A DNA stretch of 64,000 nucleotides from Blattamonas nauphoetae (taxonomy: Eukaryota > Preaxostyla > Oxymonadida), in the NCBI GenBank assembly GCA_033064195.1, contig JARBJD010000369.1, positions 1-64,000 of the forward strand, written 5' to 3'. Positions 8,280 to 20,644 of this stretch are shown piece after piece. Made by a program: the position numbers and the translations under genes. Every line of letters begins with the position of its first letter. Within the stretch, counting starts at the first letter, position 1. The notes under the pieces were generated by a model. The model ran no database searches. It worked only from the letters and a program-made list of their open reading frames with translations, and was not told the origin of the DNA.

Positions 8280-10440
8280 TTGTTTTCTCAGTTTTGGATT
8301 TTTCACCAGAAACGAGGATCAATGGGTTCGATCACTCATTTCTCAACAATGTGTATTACGTTCCAATTCTGTGCGTTTTAGATTCTCCGGATGTTGGAGA
8401 TCATCATGGTATGCTCCCTTTTTTACTTTTTCCGAACTTTTACAGAGATATTTGAGGTTTCAGGATCGGTCGTGGATCTCTGCACTTTTATGTAAAAAGC
8501 AGTATGTCACTCTGTTTTTCATCTTAATTCAGACTTGTTTAACTCGTTTTTGATTGAATTGTCACTTCATTTTCACTAGTTATTATTTCATTTTTGACCT
8601 CACTTCCGGCTTCTTTTTTTCGTTGTTTATCCTTTTTAACCACTTCATTCATGTTTCTTTCTCTGAAACTTTTTCTCCAATTCAACACACTAATTCTCGT
8701 TTACTGGATTTTCCGGACTTTTGCAGAGATCCGCCATTCAACGGCTCACATCATATCTCGGTATTTTTCCGGAAAATCCAACATTTCACGAACATTTTTG
8801 AATCATTTTTGTTGTTGTTAAGAGAGAAAAGACCAAACACAAGCGACATTTTCACTATTGGTGTCACATTTCACGTCATTTTCACGTTCGTCAATTTACC
8901 TCTCATTTTCATACTTGCTCACTTCATTCATGCTTGGTTCGCTTTCTTTTACTCTGTTTTTGTGAAAAAAGTGATGAAAATTGCAACAAAATGATGTGCT
9001 AGTGAAGTGAGAACGGCCCACAAAATGGAAGTGAATTGAGCAAAATGAAGAGGAATGGTGAACAGATCAAATGTGAAATGGGGAGAGAAAGTGATGAAAT
9101 GAAAGGGACTACAGTCGGTTTTGAAGTGACAAAAACGGTCAAAAGTTGAGAAGTGAAAACATGAAAAAGTGACTTTATGGGAGAACTATCCGACAAAATC
9201 TCCTCAAAATTTGAGCACACCTCACTCATACCGTGAGAAAGAAGGATTTGTAACGAAATTCAGATTAAAAAATCCATAGTGTCAAAATGTTGGTGCAAAT
9301 GTGTCGTCACAAGTGCGATCGAAAAACCGACCCTCCAGAGAGAACTATAGGTGATGTACAACCAGAATTCTCGAAAAAGGGTTGTTTTAGTACGATTGCG
9401 AAGTGGTTTGAAGGAAATCAATGAGAAATGAAAATTGACAAAAAATTGTGAAAACGATCGTGTGTCGAGGATCGTCAGAACCGAATGTCGCGAATACCTG
9501 TCCACTATCGATTTGACATGTTTTGAGACCGTCAGAGGGTGAAAAGTGACGTGTAGGAGAAGAGCGAGACGTCACTTTCTCCTCCTTAAAATTTTTGTCA
9601 TTTTCAAAATATGTTGTGGGGTCGGATCAAACTTTTTTTTCAAAAGTGCTTTTTTCCGAAAATTTCACCTATCAAACTCAATTTCGTAATTTTAGAACGT
9701 GTTTGAACACAATTTGAGACATAAAGGTGTTCATTGTGGCGAAATCCGAACATCGACTTTTTCGTCACTTTTTCGACCTAAGTTCGGTACACAGCTCCAC
9801 GAATTCTCAACCGATTTTCATCGGGATTGTTTTGATCGATGACCGACAGTGTCCCTGACATTTTAGAATTTTTTGCAGAATTTTTCGAAATGGTTCTCAC
9901 ATTGGATTTCATTGATTTGTGGTAAAAAAGCAAAAAACACCAAAAAAGCGCCAACATTTTTTCGAATGTTGTCAAAATTTGCTTCAAAATTGACACTTTT
10001 CACGAGGTCAAAATATTGGACATATTTTTCGAATTTTGGCCAAATATTGATGTCATCAAAATGTCATAAATTCCTTTTAATACAAGATACAAAATTGGTC
10101 AATCGGTGTTGACTTTTAGTTTTGATTTCAATGACAATTTCAGATTGGTTCCTTAATCTTCTTCTATACTACTTGTGATTCGAATGACCAGGGTTTAGAG
10201 AAGGGTCCCCTGCTTCCCAAGATTTTTGGTCCCAGAACGCTTGTTAAAACATAGTAAATTCCATCTTAAAGGAATGAAATGTTGTTCAATCGTTCTAAAT
10301 CAATGCATCAGTGAATTCTAAAAGCATTATTCGTGCCCATTTCAATGGATTGGGAGATACATTGTCGGAATGGAGAAAAACGTGTCATTGAATACCCCTT
10401 TGGTTGGAGATTTCCGACTTTTGCAGAGATATTGAGGGTT
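8280..10440. other. Non-coding, strongly strand-biased repeat DNA
   Basis: No convincing gene is present. The plus strand is pyrimidine-rich to about 8990 and then purine-rich to about 9600, with recurring CACTTCATTTTCAC-type words answered by their complements. From about 9600 to 10100 it carries a dispersed repeat that also occurs, reversed, at 30.5-30.86 kb and more distantly at 56.0-56.26 kb. The words CTTTTGCAGAGAT or CTTTTACAGAGAT recur at 8435, 8713 and 10408. Long frames here are low-complexity Phe/Ser/Lys stretches that I do not count as genes. Confidence 0.5.
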
Positions 10441-10452
10441 TCACAGATTGTC

Positions 10453-10810
10453 GTGGTTATCAAAATTAGCAGGAGTCGGAAAAACAATTCTTCGTGTGGG
10501 AGCTCCATTCCTGAATCTCATTCCCTTCGTTGGGCCAGTGATTTCCAAGGTTGCACAGACTGGTGTGGAGATGATTCCAGATGTGAAATCGGATCAGCAA
10601 ATCCATGCAGAAAAGATTGCACAATATGAGCAAGCAATGAATGAAGGAAACACTGCAGTTGCGAATAAACTCAGAGGTGAAATACTGAGACTGGAAGAAA
10701 AGCTCAAGCAAAAACCAAAGCTAAAGAAAGGGAAAAGTCTGGCTAGAGCCTTCGAACCCTTTCCAGAAAAAAGGGATAGAGAAAGAAGCAATGCTGTTTT
10801 TTATTTATGA
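10453..10810 (+). pseudogene. MAPG-family small protein copy, 5' truncated
   Basis: From 10453 the sequence matches the gene at 2761 (WLSKLAGVGKTILRVGAPF onward) at about 90% protein identity, but the promoter, the ATG and the first codons are replaced by unrelated repeat DNA, so no ATG start exists. The C-terminal Lys tail is altered: a palindromic module at 10735-10780 adds ARAFEPFPEKRDRER, and the frame then runs through the next promoter block to TGA at 10808-10810. It is the first piece of the second Polinton copy in the window. Confidence 0.68.
10735..10780 (+). repeat. Hairpin-TTCGAAC-hairpin module
   Basis: A short hairpin (GGC...GCC) is followed by TTCGAAC and a second hairpin with arms CCCTTT and AAAGGG. 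It shares layout and the core, but not stem sequence, with the modules at 2.53-2.63 and 56.87-57.05 kb, and it also lies in frame in a coding sequence. Confidence 0.5.
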
Positions 10811-10813
10811 TAA

Positions 10814-11145
10814 AACGAATTCACACTTTACACATCTGACAAACAAAAGACATGGAGCCTCAACATTGGAAATACAACTAAATCAATAAAGGACACAAGA
10901 GATGACATTGGTCAAATACAACAGCAATCAATGTCTGAACATCACGTTAATTTCCTCTTGAATGACGGAGCTCACAGTACTTCAATCCAAGAATTGAAAC
11001 CAGCAGAGAATTCACGCTTCTACAAAGGACAGGAAATAATCATTCCATTGACTGGAAATCAAGACATTTGTTGAATCGATGATTCCTTCATTACGTTCAC
11101 CATCACAACGACTTTGAAAGTCAACAATTGGGACAATGACCCCGT
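10814..11145 (+). pseudogene. Capsid-like gene 1, 5' fragment
   Basis: This matches 3102-3430 of the intact gene. The start codon has become ACG, small deletions shift the frame, and a Gln codon has become TGA near 11072. Similarity stops at the codons for KVNNW, about 110 residues in. It resumes at 15103, some 500 bp further into the gene. The intervening 4 kb with the hAT gene therefore replaced part of it. Confidence 0.68.
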
Positions 11146-11149
11146 TTGA

Positions 11150-12480
11150 ATCCATTCTTTTCTACCTATGACTATAGATTGATTCTTTTTGATTTCCATG
11201 AATTCAGTTCACTATTACATCTTCCAAACTCATGATTTTCATTTCATCTCCCTTTCTATCACTTCTCTGAGACTTTACACTGGCATTCTTGTCAATCTCG
11301 TATCTATCTCGTCGATCGAGATAACTATGAAATGAACGACAGAACCAACTCCAACAGTGTATGTGTCATCAAATCGCAGAATCGAAGTCGAAGTTCCTTC
11401 TGTGACAACAGGTCTGACGATTTTAGACTCTACGAGTCTGAACTTTGAGATTGTCAGCAACCGAACAAGTCAGACGATGACAGGAAGAGGCAGATGGAAA
11501 GGTCACCGCGTTCACCCACCTGCTTTTTACCATCTCGTTGTCGGCCTCCCTCCACCACACATCCTATTCCTTCTCCTGGAGCCCCCAAATGCTGACACTA
11601 CACACGATCAGTCCTGCAAGACTGTGATAGGAGGGTATTACTAGATCAGTTCGATAACAGGAGAGATGATACGGTTTGTGATGACAATCGAAGGCGATGA
11701 AGGCTCTGAACGAGATAGCGTTGGTTCAGGAGCTCTCGACGACTCGAAGCAGTTTTTCACCATTAACACGACTTTCTCGAATTGCAGGTGGGATGGAGAT
11801 GGAGGAGTGATCCTTTATGTCGCAGAAGAATCCACACAATCGTCCAATCTCGTTCGAAATGTGTTGTTCGTGGATTATTCGTGTAGTGAAGGATGTACTG
11901 CCACCTTCCACTGCAACCTCTCGGTTAAGGATAGGTGCAGATCCGATTTTCGCTACGCGCAGCTCTAAAAATTTGGATACGTGCAGCTCCAAATGGATAT
12001 GCTCAGATCTAACTGGTGAAACTCTTATCTGACATTTTTCGAGTTATTTTCAATTGTGCAACATCTCAAATCAACTAAAGTGACGTGAAAGAGAATTTTG
12101 TGCACAGAATTTCGCCTGTTTGGGAATTGTTGAACGGATTTCGCTATTGAGTTGATCTCACCCATGAAAGAAGGAATGAGACCACTCAGACGGTACTGTT
12201 TAGAATATCCATCCCCAAACGGCTCAGTCACCAAGGATAGGAGTGTCCCGATCCACTCTCCATTTGGCCTTGTTTTCAGCCCCTGCTGCATCTTGGTTTC
12301 AATCTCTACGCGTTCTCCGATGTTCAAGTGATTCGGAAGAACAGGGTTCTGAGCAGACATTCGTGATTGATCTGACGGATCTCACCTGAAATTGATCTCA
12401 TTTCAATTCTAGTGTTTAGAAGACTTTGAAAAGTTCTGAAACAGAATAGAATACGAACTTATTGTGGAAAGAAAAAAATT
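11150..12480. other. Stretch without a recognised gene between capsid fragment and hAT
   Basis: A minus-strand frame at 12025-12360 (111 codons from ATG; GEWIGTLLSLVTEPFGDGYSKQYRL) is moderately protein-like and lies downstream of the hAT transposase on the same strand. I do not recognise it. The rest has short unconvincing frames. AGGTGAGATC-type words near 12375 recur at the other side of the hAT gene (14768, 14818) and may belong to its subterminal repeats. Confidence 0.3.
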
Positions 12481-12486
12481 AGAATT

Positions 12487-14718
12487 TTATAGTGTCCATA
12501 TCTGTCGATTTTTCTTTTTTGGAATATCTTCGGATTCGTCAGCTCCAGTTGGACTATCTCGAATCATTTTCTTCTTAGCAGCAAGTTGACGTCTAAGAAT
12601 TTGAATTTCCTCTATTTCCGTTGTCGAAAGCAGCACAGGGGCATTGTGTGATATTCGGGTTAACACAGCGAGATGAGAGGTGGAGAACCGTGATCTTTCC
12701 TTTCTCTTGGTGTAGTGTAAGATTGAAAACTCCCGCTCGACAGGTACTGACGTTGCAGAGATTGTTTTCAGAGAGATCAAGATTGGATTGATCGCAGACA
12801 ACTTGTTGAACAGCTCATTTTCAAGCAGAAGATCCAGTACTTGCGACACAGTTCTTTCCGGGGTTCGAAAATAGATTTGATACTGCGATTTGAGATATTG
12901 CCATTGTGTCAGGACGTGTCGGTGAAGCAGAGGAGGGATGAATCGTTTCAGTTTCTCTGCTGCTGAGAGAATGGCCATATTTGTGACTGGAGAATCTGGA
13001 AGAAGGAGAAATTCGTGTGTGAGAAAGTTCAGATCGGTACAGTCGTCATTTTCGAAGAATAGTCGATTGAGCTCGTTGATGAGATCTGAACGCATGTTCA
13101 ACACCTCAAGAGCAACGTCGTGTAGTTTCTCTGCATAGTCTTCAGGTGCTTGATTTTTCACAGCTTCCAAAAGGATTGGGGTGAGATTCTCAGCGGTCAT
13201 TGAGCGAAGATGATGTTGAAGTGTTTGAACCACAATCTGACTTTGATGAGGCGTCATCTCGTTTTCTTGAAGGATTTGAAGTGGACCAGCAGTCATTTTC
13301 AGTATGTAATTGAGCCCCTCAAGTCGGAGAATGTTTTCATTTTTTCCAAAGAAAGAACACAATTCCTGAATGCGTGGGTCGGTTTCTGTTTTGTGAATCT
13401 CACAAATGATTTCATGGTATTCCAACACTTGCGATACTGACACCGAGTACGTGCTCCATCGAATTTTCAATGGTTTTGACAATGATCTTGTCGGGAGATG
13501 TCGACGAGCGAGTTCTGTGGTGAATTCTTTCTTCTTTTGGTGGGATTTGGTAACTGAATGAATCAACAGGATGGCATTGTTGATCAGGAGCTGAGAGATT
13601 GGATGAGCAGGTGAGTCAAAGGAATGCTTCAGACTCAGATTAAACCGGTGAGCAGAGCAGTGATGGTGGAGAATATGACGATACTCGTTTTGGAGTTGCC
13701 TAATAAACCCTTTATGCGACCCGATCATGGCGGGATCGCCATCGGAAGTGACACAGACAATTTGAGAGATGTCGATGGATGCGTTTGTCATGATTGATTT
13801 GAAAGTTGTTTAGAGTTGAACTCCAGTCGATCCTGCAGTCATTTCTTCGAGTCCCACCAGGACTGTTTCTAGTCGTGAAGTATGCACATATTTCAGGTTC
13901 ACACAGAGAACCGTCGTAGAAGTCCTGTCAGTTGATGTATCCAGCACTACGGCCAGTGGGGTTCGATCTGTGATCTCTCCTTTGACTTTTTTGAGGTAAA
14001 ATAGATCGATACTGTCGGCAATGGACCAAAACAAAGCCATGTCAGAAATTTTGGTTCTTCCGACAAAGTGTGGATTGTTCACGGAATTCAACAAATCTGT
14101 TGTTGAGTTGAATTGACTGCATGCATTTCGTTCGTGGGCGATAAAATTGACCGCTTTGACTTGGTTGATCTTGTGCTGGTTCAGCGATTTTGTATCTTCG
14201 ACTGGGAGTTGAACTGGAAGGACAGAGTGCTGTTTGATCCATCGTGCAACTGCTTCCTTGTGAGTTTCGGATTGGACATGGCCGAGCACACTATTAGAGG
14301 ACGTTGGATTGGCTTTCAAAGAAATGTAATGATCTCGTGTCTTTGGGATGTCGTTTTGAGAGAACGAACAAATTCTGCAGATAATCCCTCCATCTGACAG
14401 TGAAAAGCAGGATGCATTGTCCGGTCCGATGCATTCTGGTCGGTTCACCCACGTTGGATATAGATGCCTTGCTCGTTCCGCTGGGGTCAGTGTTTCATTT
14501 CTTGTCTCTTTTGGCTCATCCTCCTTCCCGATGTCATTTACGAGTTCTTGATTGTCAGATAGCTCAGATTGATTGAAGCTGGTGAGCTCATCAACATGAA
14601 TCATTGCAACCTGTTCCTTGGTTTTATCTGAGCGCTTCTTCTCTTGATAGATGCTGTACTGCATGAGAGTGAGCTGTTTACTCCTGTTTTCGGACATCAA
14701 AAGTGAGAAAATGCGCAC
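12487..14718 (-). pseudogene. hAT-superfamily transposase, full length with one in-frame TAA
   Basis: One minus-strand frame of 744 codons from ATG 14718 is interrupted only by TAA at 13810-13812. In order it encodes an acidic N-terminus, a TTF/BED-like zinc finger (CRICSF, then GHVQSETHK, residues about 130-175), the first catalytic Asp in VVLDTSTDRT, the second Asp region VCVTSDGDPAMIG followed by HHHCSAHRFNLSLKH, and a C-terminal dimerisation region with the catalytic Glu in VPVEREFSILHYTKRKERSRFS. All three acidic sites are present and no frameshift is seen. It sits inside a broken capsid-like gene. I could not define its terminal inverted repeats. Confidence 0.85.
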
Positions 14719-14762
14719 AAATTAAGAAATAAGAGACAAATATTGAACTACTTAATTAGGTA

Positions 14763-14835
14763 ACTGATCTCACCTCCAAAAGGCGAAGGTGAGGTCTGTC
14801 GACCTCACCTTCTGCCTAATTTATCTCACCTAATA
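14763..14835. repeat. Hairpin-rich block upstream of hAT, possible terminus
   Basis: AAGGTGAGGTC and GACCTCACCTT form an 11-bp perfect stem with a TGTC loop, flanked by further GATCTCACCT words. A similar GGTGAGGTC/GACCTCACC palindrome marks the small element at 28.52-29.03 kb, so the two may share end sequences. Confidence 0.4.
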
Positions 14836-15102
14836 AATGTCTGGTTGTGAGGATGGAAGAGTGAGTACGAATGGAATGGATGGATGGTGGTTGTTGGCGG
14901 AAGCGGATTGTTGTGAACTATGTTGTCCATTGAATGTCTGCAATCTGCGAGATGATACAACAAGCTTGTCCTTCAACATTAGACAGCGTTGATTTTCTTC
15001 TTCTGAAAAGTCGATTGAATTGACAATCAGTGATTATGTTGCGTTGTATCGTTTCAAAGCGGAAAAATGACAAGTGTAGTTGATGGAATTGCAGCTACTG
15101 CC

Positions 15103-16158
15103 TCCAACGAGGGGATAACTGGTACAGCAGCAGCACCAACTATGAAAGCAGCAATTCTCAATTGTATTCAACATCGTCCATATTTCCAAACTAATCTTGT
15201 TACATCGTGCACCAAGAACGATGTACAAATGGGTCAATCATTTCTCCAACCAACTGTTGCAAAAGACATTGTTTGTTCAACAGCCAATGCCGTGACAACA
15301 GAACCAGACTTTGTGGATCAGTACATCTCATAAAGCGTCACAAACTATCGGATTGATGATGTGAATTGCATGAGTGCTGGATACAAAATGAAAGATGGTG
15401 CGAAAGAGAATCTGAAGCAGATGTACACAAATCGTCCTGGAACTATTCCGGCAGAAAAGATCTCATTCTATCCATTTCAGAAGGCACCAACGGCAACAGG
15501 AATAGATTGTACTCAGCAAATGGTTCTCGTTCATGCGAAGGATATTATGCTCCTCTTCCGTCACTATGATAATGAAGTCACTTGTTTCCACAATCCAATG
15601 GAGAAAGATCTTCGTGTGCATCTACTCAACAAGAACTATCCAGAACAACCGACTACAACTATTGGAGCTCGCATCTATCAGTTCGTATTGTCTACTCTCA
15701 ACCTTGATTCATACCACACTGTTCCAGATGATTTGGAGCGTTCATTGACGGATTCACTGGTTGAAGAAAAACTCACTGGTGATGAAACATATCCAAATGA
15801 AACAATGACTAGAGTGCGACCGATTCATGACAATACTGACTTCCTTCTGTGCTTTCCTACTCAGAGAAGTGGATGTCCAACAAACTGCAATGATTCCATC
15901 AGTTCCAAAAGTCAAAATGTTCCAGTCACATTGAGATCAAGTCCAATCTATCAAGGTCTGATTGATACATATAACAATGTTCTCGATCCAGGTCAAAAAG
16001 GTGGTGATATGACAACATTTACGCATCCACCAGCACCGATTCTTGCAACTACTGCAACAACATGGTGGGTACTACGATGCAGCAATGGTGAACCAAAAGT
16101 TGAGTACTATCCCAATCACACACTGAAAGCATTGCACAAAGATTTAGGAATCATGTAG
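15103..16158 (+). pseudogene. Capsid-like gene 1, 3' part
   Basis: This continues the gene broken at 11145, matching from the TGTAAAPT segment to the end. A Leu codon (TTA) has become TAA at 15331-15333; after that the frame is open to TAG at 16156-16158. It is over 95% identical to 47.63-48.17 kb and clearly less similar to 3102-4961, so the second and fifth fragments derive from one lineage. The promoter block of capsid-like gene 2 follows at 16190. Confidence 0.72.
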
Positions 16159-16210
16159 AGACAAAACAGCAACAGAAATTCTTGATATTGTATTTTTTAT
16201 TTTTCTATAA

Positions 16211-17636
16211 ATGAGAAGTATCAGATCAAATCAATCAAAACCAACATCGACATTAATTGAGCAAATCGAAGTCCGATCGTATATGCCGAAACAGTGGGAT
16301 TCCTAGCCACACGTGTATTCCATCCAAGAAATGCATCCAACAAATCCTCCCTTGCCATACAGAATCACAGATGAAATTGAAGTGCCATTGTTCTATGATG
16401 GTCATGATGTGACTGAGTTTGCGAAGAGTCATTTACGAATAGATCCAACGATCACCATTCCATATGTGAAGCCTACGGAGACACTTTGCATTGAAGAAGG
16501 TGGATTGTACGGAATGTTCTACGGATTCAGATCATCATCGGATGCAATTCGATACATGACACTCGTTGATAGTCAAGGGAAGATAATTCACAATTCACTC
16601 CAGAATAATCTTGTTCACGAATCATTTCTGTATCACACTTTCAAGTCGCAAGAAGAGAAAAACAATATGAAGCATTGCTACAGTCTTTGGGACAATGTTC
16701 AGAGAATGGATCCAAGCGTGTGTGGATACTATCATATTCCAGTCGATGCTGCTTCTTCAAACATCACATTTCCGATACCATTGGTTATTCCATTTGTTAA
16801 TTTACTTCCATTGAGTACATTTGATCAATATCCACATTCCATCTTTGGCAATTTACGTTTGAGATTCCATTTATCAACTGATTCACTTGTGTATTGTCCC
16901 ATTCGACCATTCCTGTCGTTCGAAAACACATTCATGAATCAACTGATGCTGCTTCTGGAGGTTGGTCAGCATTGAATACAGTGGGTCAATCTCGAATGCA
17001 AATCATGCATAACGGAGAGTACACCAATTTAACACAGGAATATACACCAATCGGAAATCCAGTCTACCAATCCAAATGCTCGAGCTTCAAAGCACGGCTG
17101 GAGTCGTTGCAAAGACTTTATTCATGAAATCCACTTCCACTGTTCTTAATACATCAGTTGATAAAGTCACGTCGATTTGCTACGGATATCAAAGAACTGA
17201 TGCAACAAAACAATCACTGATCAACACATATTCAAAGACTCTTTATGTCCTGAAAGCAGAAAGAATTGACACACAATCATTCCAATCAAAAGCAAATGCC
17301 ATGGGAGTGAGATCAAACATCAGTCTCAAACTCAAGAATCTCATAAATCTCATGTGCTTATTCCCTGAAAGACCAAATGAATGTACTGTCTTCAGAAATC
17401 CCCAATATGTTGGTTAGTTCGAAATGCTTGGATCCAACTTCCATAATTTCCCAATGTCAACTATCTCACCAGAGTTCTATCAAATGATGATGGTGAATGG
17501 TGATTTCATTGGCTGTTCAGCAACAGAAGAGTTTGAGAATTCAATATGTGCTTCTCGTCACATCACGTATCACTATCATGGAACAGACCATATAAAAGTG
17601 AGAAGTCGAGCTGCAACTGATCACACATCTTTCATA
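16211..17636 (+). pseudogene. Capsid-like gene 2, 5' part of a split copy
   Basis: It starts with the same ATG and promoter block as 5014. A Glu codon position has become TAG at 16306-16308 (shared with the copy at 48315), frameshifts occur near 16970 and 17085, and TAG at 17415-17417 matches the TAG at 6223. From about 17130 to 17425 it is almost identical to 5940-6235. The gene is cut at about 17636 by a 5.1 kb insertion and resumes at 22738. Confidence 0.72.
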
Positions 17637-20145
17637 TGTGACGTTTAGGATGATGACTTCAAAATTGATGAATATGACAGGAGGCACTCTTGACACTTTT
17701 TTCATGTCATCGGGAATGATTTTGTTTAAATCTATGACATTGGTGACAACAGAGAAAAATTCAGTGTTATGGGGAAAAATGTTCAAAAATGAAAATCACC
17801 AAAGATGACTCACTATTGTTTGCATCTTTCTATCATTGAGCATGTGATTTGTCTAGAACTTGCCATGATATCTGGCCAGACGTCCCAATTGTGCTGATTT
17901 GCTCTAGAGCTTTCAGGAGTTACTTTCCCAACCATTTGAAGAGAATGGATGAGAACTGTAAGACAACTTCGTTGAATTGCGTCGGATCTTGTTGTTGAAG
18001 GAATCAGTATGATATTGCCTTTGTTCTTCATTTTTTTGTAATGATCCGCGTGTCATCTTTCAGACACCATCCTTCCATCATATCCTTCTCAAAAGTCGTC
18101 ATCTTTATTTTCTTTCATGGTTTTGATCTTTATCTCCAGTTAATGTGAGTGGCCGATCCCGATTTCTATTCGAATGACTGGACCATCCCTGAATCGACAT
18201 CTCCATGCGAGCAAACCAATCTGTTCTGCGTCTAGATCGCCCAAAATCAATTCTTGAGGTTCGATTCCCTATTTTTCTCATCTTGGTTCTCTTTTTGATG
18301 GTTCTAAACTCAGGATCAAGTCTTATGGAGTTCCAACTTTGTTCCACTTTCCTCCAAAACGGTCCAACAGATTTCGTTTAAAATCGGTACACACTCATTA
18401 GTCACCCACACGGAACTATATTTCACTTTCTAGACAAATTTGTTGAATAGATATTTCGAATTCTCGCTTTTCTCTTCAACCCAATTTCTTCTTCCGAAAT
18501 GTCATTTCTCGTCTTCTTTTCCCCGATAATCTCCTCTTCCATTCATATTTCATGACGATCTTCTCTTCAGGGTCTCTCTGTACATCAGTATCTGCTCATT
18601 GAATCGCATCAATCAGATCGCAGTCGAATACGACGTCCTTCTCCCACTTTCGTCGTTCAACCTCCTCCACTTTCTCACAAATGGTTTGCTTTTCATCATC
18701 TTTCTATTGTTATTCTTCTTCCCGTCTTCATCGCACTTAATTTCGTTTCATACCAAATCTAGCTCCATCTTTCTTCTATGTCTTCTTTCCACTCTCCTCT
18801 CGCCTGGCCTGTCACTAATAGCAAAGTCTGATAAATAGTCTTCCATTTTACGCATCATCAGGCTTCTGATTTGATCCCAGTGATCCCAGTCGGATCTGAT
18901 CCCACTAAATACCTACAATACCATTTCGTTTCTTTCATTTCAAAAAAGTCTTCTTATATATGATATTTGAATGGAAAAAAAAGTAAAAAGGAAAATGGTC
19001 ACTTCATAGATCATGAAAATGCAAACTTTGGGTGCTGCTGTTTCAGTTTGTTCTACAACAATAATTATTAAAACAAGTCGATAATGCGTTATTATGTCTT
19101 CTTTGATGGTTTTTTCTCACTGACTAAAGTCAATGAAGGGAATACATCGAAAAAAGAAGTGTTGGTGATTGTGATCGTGCGTGTTTTTGGGAAATAAGAG
19201 CTGTCTGAAATATTGAAGAGCATTATGTGAAAACAAGAAGTGAATTGAACATGATTAATGAAGTGATAATGAGAAAATCTCAAAGGAAAAGAGTTGAAAT
19301 TTGATCTCAGTCCAAATTTAGGCACTGACATCAATTGATCCCAGTTTTACCTATTTTGATGGGACTACTCAGATGCCTGCGCATCATTATGCCCATCTCC
19401 TGCCCTCCTCGCATGTCCATTTGTCCTGTTCAACTGACAGCGTTTTGTGCAGAGATATGCGGATTCAAAAGACTTCCGGATTCATTCTCTCCATCTCTAA
19501 TCTGTATCATTCACTTCAGGCCCCAGTATCCCTTTCCATCCATGCTTTTGATGTCACTTTGTTCTTCAGCCTATTTATCGTGATCATTTTGGATCTGTTG
19601 TGAGAAGGGATGATATATGAATGCAAGCAAGGGGGATTGAGTCATGAAAAGGGTGAAATGAAATAGCGAACCTAACTTTGCAGGTTAAATTGAACGGGAA
19701 TGCTGATGACAAAATAAGAGAGGTATTGACGTATAAGATCTCCATATCATCTGCACGAGCGTGTTCGCTCTCCCCATCGTCGGCATGGATGATTTCAATG
19801 AACATCAGTGAATGTAGAAAGCAGGATCGGACCACCCGGAATTGATGATGGTAGGGAGGATGTTCAGAATGGCCGTCGTATGTTGTCGACTATGATGAAG
19901 CCAAGCATGTCAGTATAACGTTGAATAGAAGCTCCAATTTGCAGCATTCCACCTCAAACAGAACAAGCAAGGTGATGGAGTCCCGGCTGAGTCGGGAGAG
20001 AGAGTTTCATGGTGAGTGGGACAATGTGTGGCCAGTGAATTGACGAAGGCTGCAGTGGTTGGATGTCAGGATGGGGAGGATAAAGTCACGCTGTCTCTGT
20101 CAGGTTCTCCCCTCTTCGGCCGCCTCACACGTGAACTGACACCAA

Positions 20146-20541
20146 TCAAATGGAGAGGACGCCTGCCGGGAAGAAGTAGGAGGTCATCATCAATTCCGAC
20201 TTGGCTGGGATTTGATGGACAGCTCCTTCGGTCGTCGGAGCAACACTGACTTCCTGTCCCGTCAGATGACTCGAGAAGATGAACATGTCATCCACTGACT
20301 GTTCCCTCGAAGGGAGAAGGATAATCTGGCCAGGTGTCGCAGTGATGAGGTCACTTGGTGCAGTTGCTTTCTCACACAACACTGATCCAAGGTACTTCAC
20401 GATGGCGTCGAGCTGAGAAGTGCTGTTGGCGCTGATGCATTCTCTGTATTTGGAGACGAACGACGTCCTCCAATTAGCTAATTCATCCTGTCCAGCGTCT
20501 GTTTCAACGAGGGTGAGGAAAGTGCTGGATGAGAAGACCAA
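20146..20541 (-). CDS. Uncertain 131-aa frame beside the minisatellite
   Basis: An open minus-strand frame from ATG 20541 lies in the GC-richer part of the 5.1 kb element. It reads ETDAGQDELANWRTSFVSKY, then DAIVKYLGSVLCEKATAP, which is more protein-like than its surroundings, but no family is evident. It could be a fragment of a gene captured by the element. Low confidence. Confidence 0.25.
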   Translation of the reverse strand: MVFSSSTFLTLVETDAGQDELANWRTSFVSKYRECISANSTSQLDAIVKYLGSVLCEKATAPSDLITATPGQIILLPSREQSVDDMFIFSSHLTGQEVSVAPTTEGAVHQIPAKSELMMTSYFFPAGVLSI

Positions 20542-20644
20542 CGATGATGGAAGGCGATTAGCTGTCTCGAATGGTCGCGTTTGGTTCTAAATGAGCGTGG
20601 AAGGGAAGCGAGCAACGGAGGAGACGAGAGCGAGGCGAGCAAAG

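Noticed and set aside
8554-8994. Membrane-protein-like frame rich in Phe and Ser
   Set aside because: It comes from pyrimidine-rich repeat DNA. Similar frames occur at 32.7-33.1 and 33.6-33.9 kb on either strand, which is expected from composition.
10408-10452. Spliceosomal 3' splice site (TTTTGCAG) before the truncated MAPG copy
   Set aside because: The same CTTTTGCAGAGAT word occurs in non-coding repeats at 8435 and 8713, so it belongs to repeat DNA. No matching 5' site or exon is seen.
12025-12360. Independent host gene downstream of the hAT transposase
   Set aside because: The frame is protein-like but short, without a second copy, promoter block or recognised domain. I noted it only in the description of that stretch.
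18105-18347. Minus-strand 80-aa frame in the 5.1 kb element
   Set aside because: Short, Arg/Ser-rich, no homologous copy and no promoter; not supportable as a gene.
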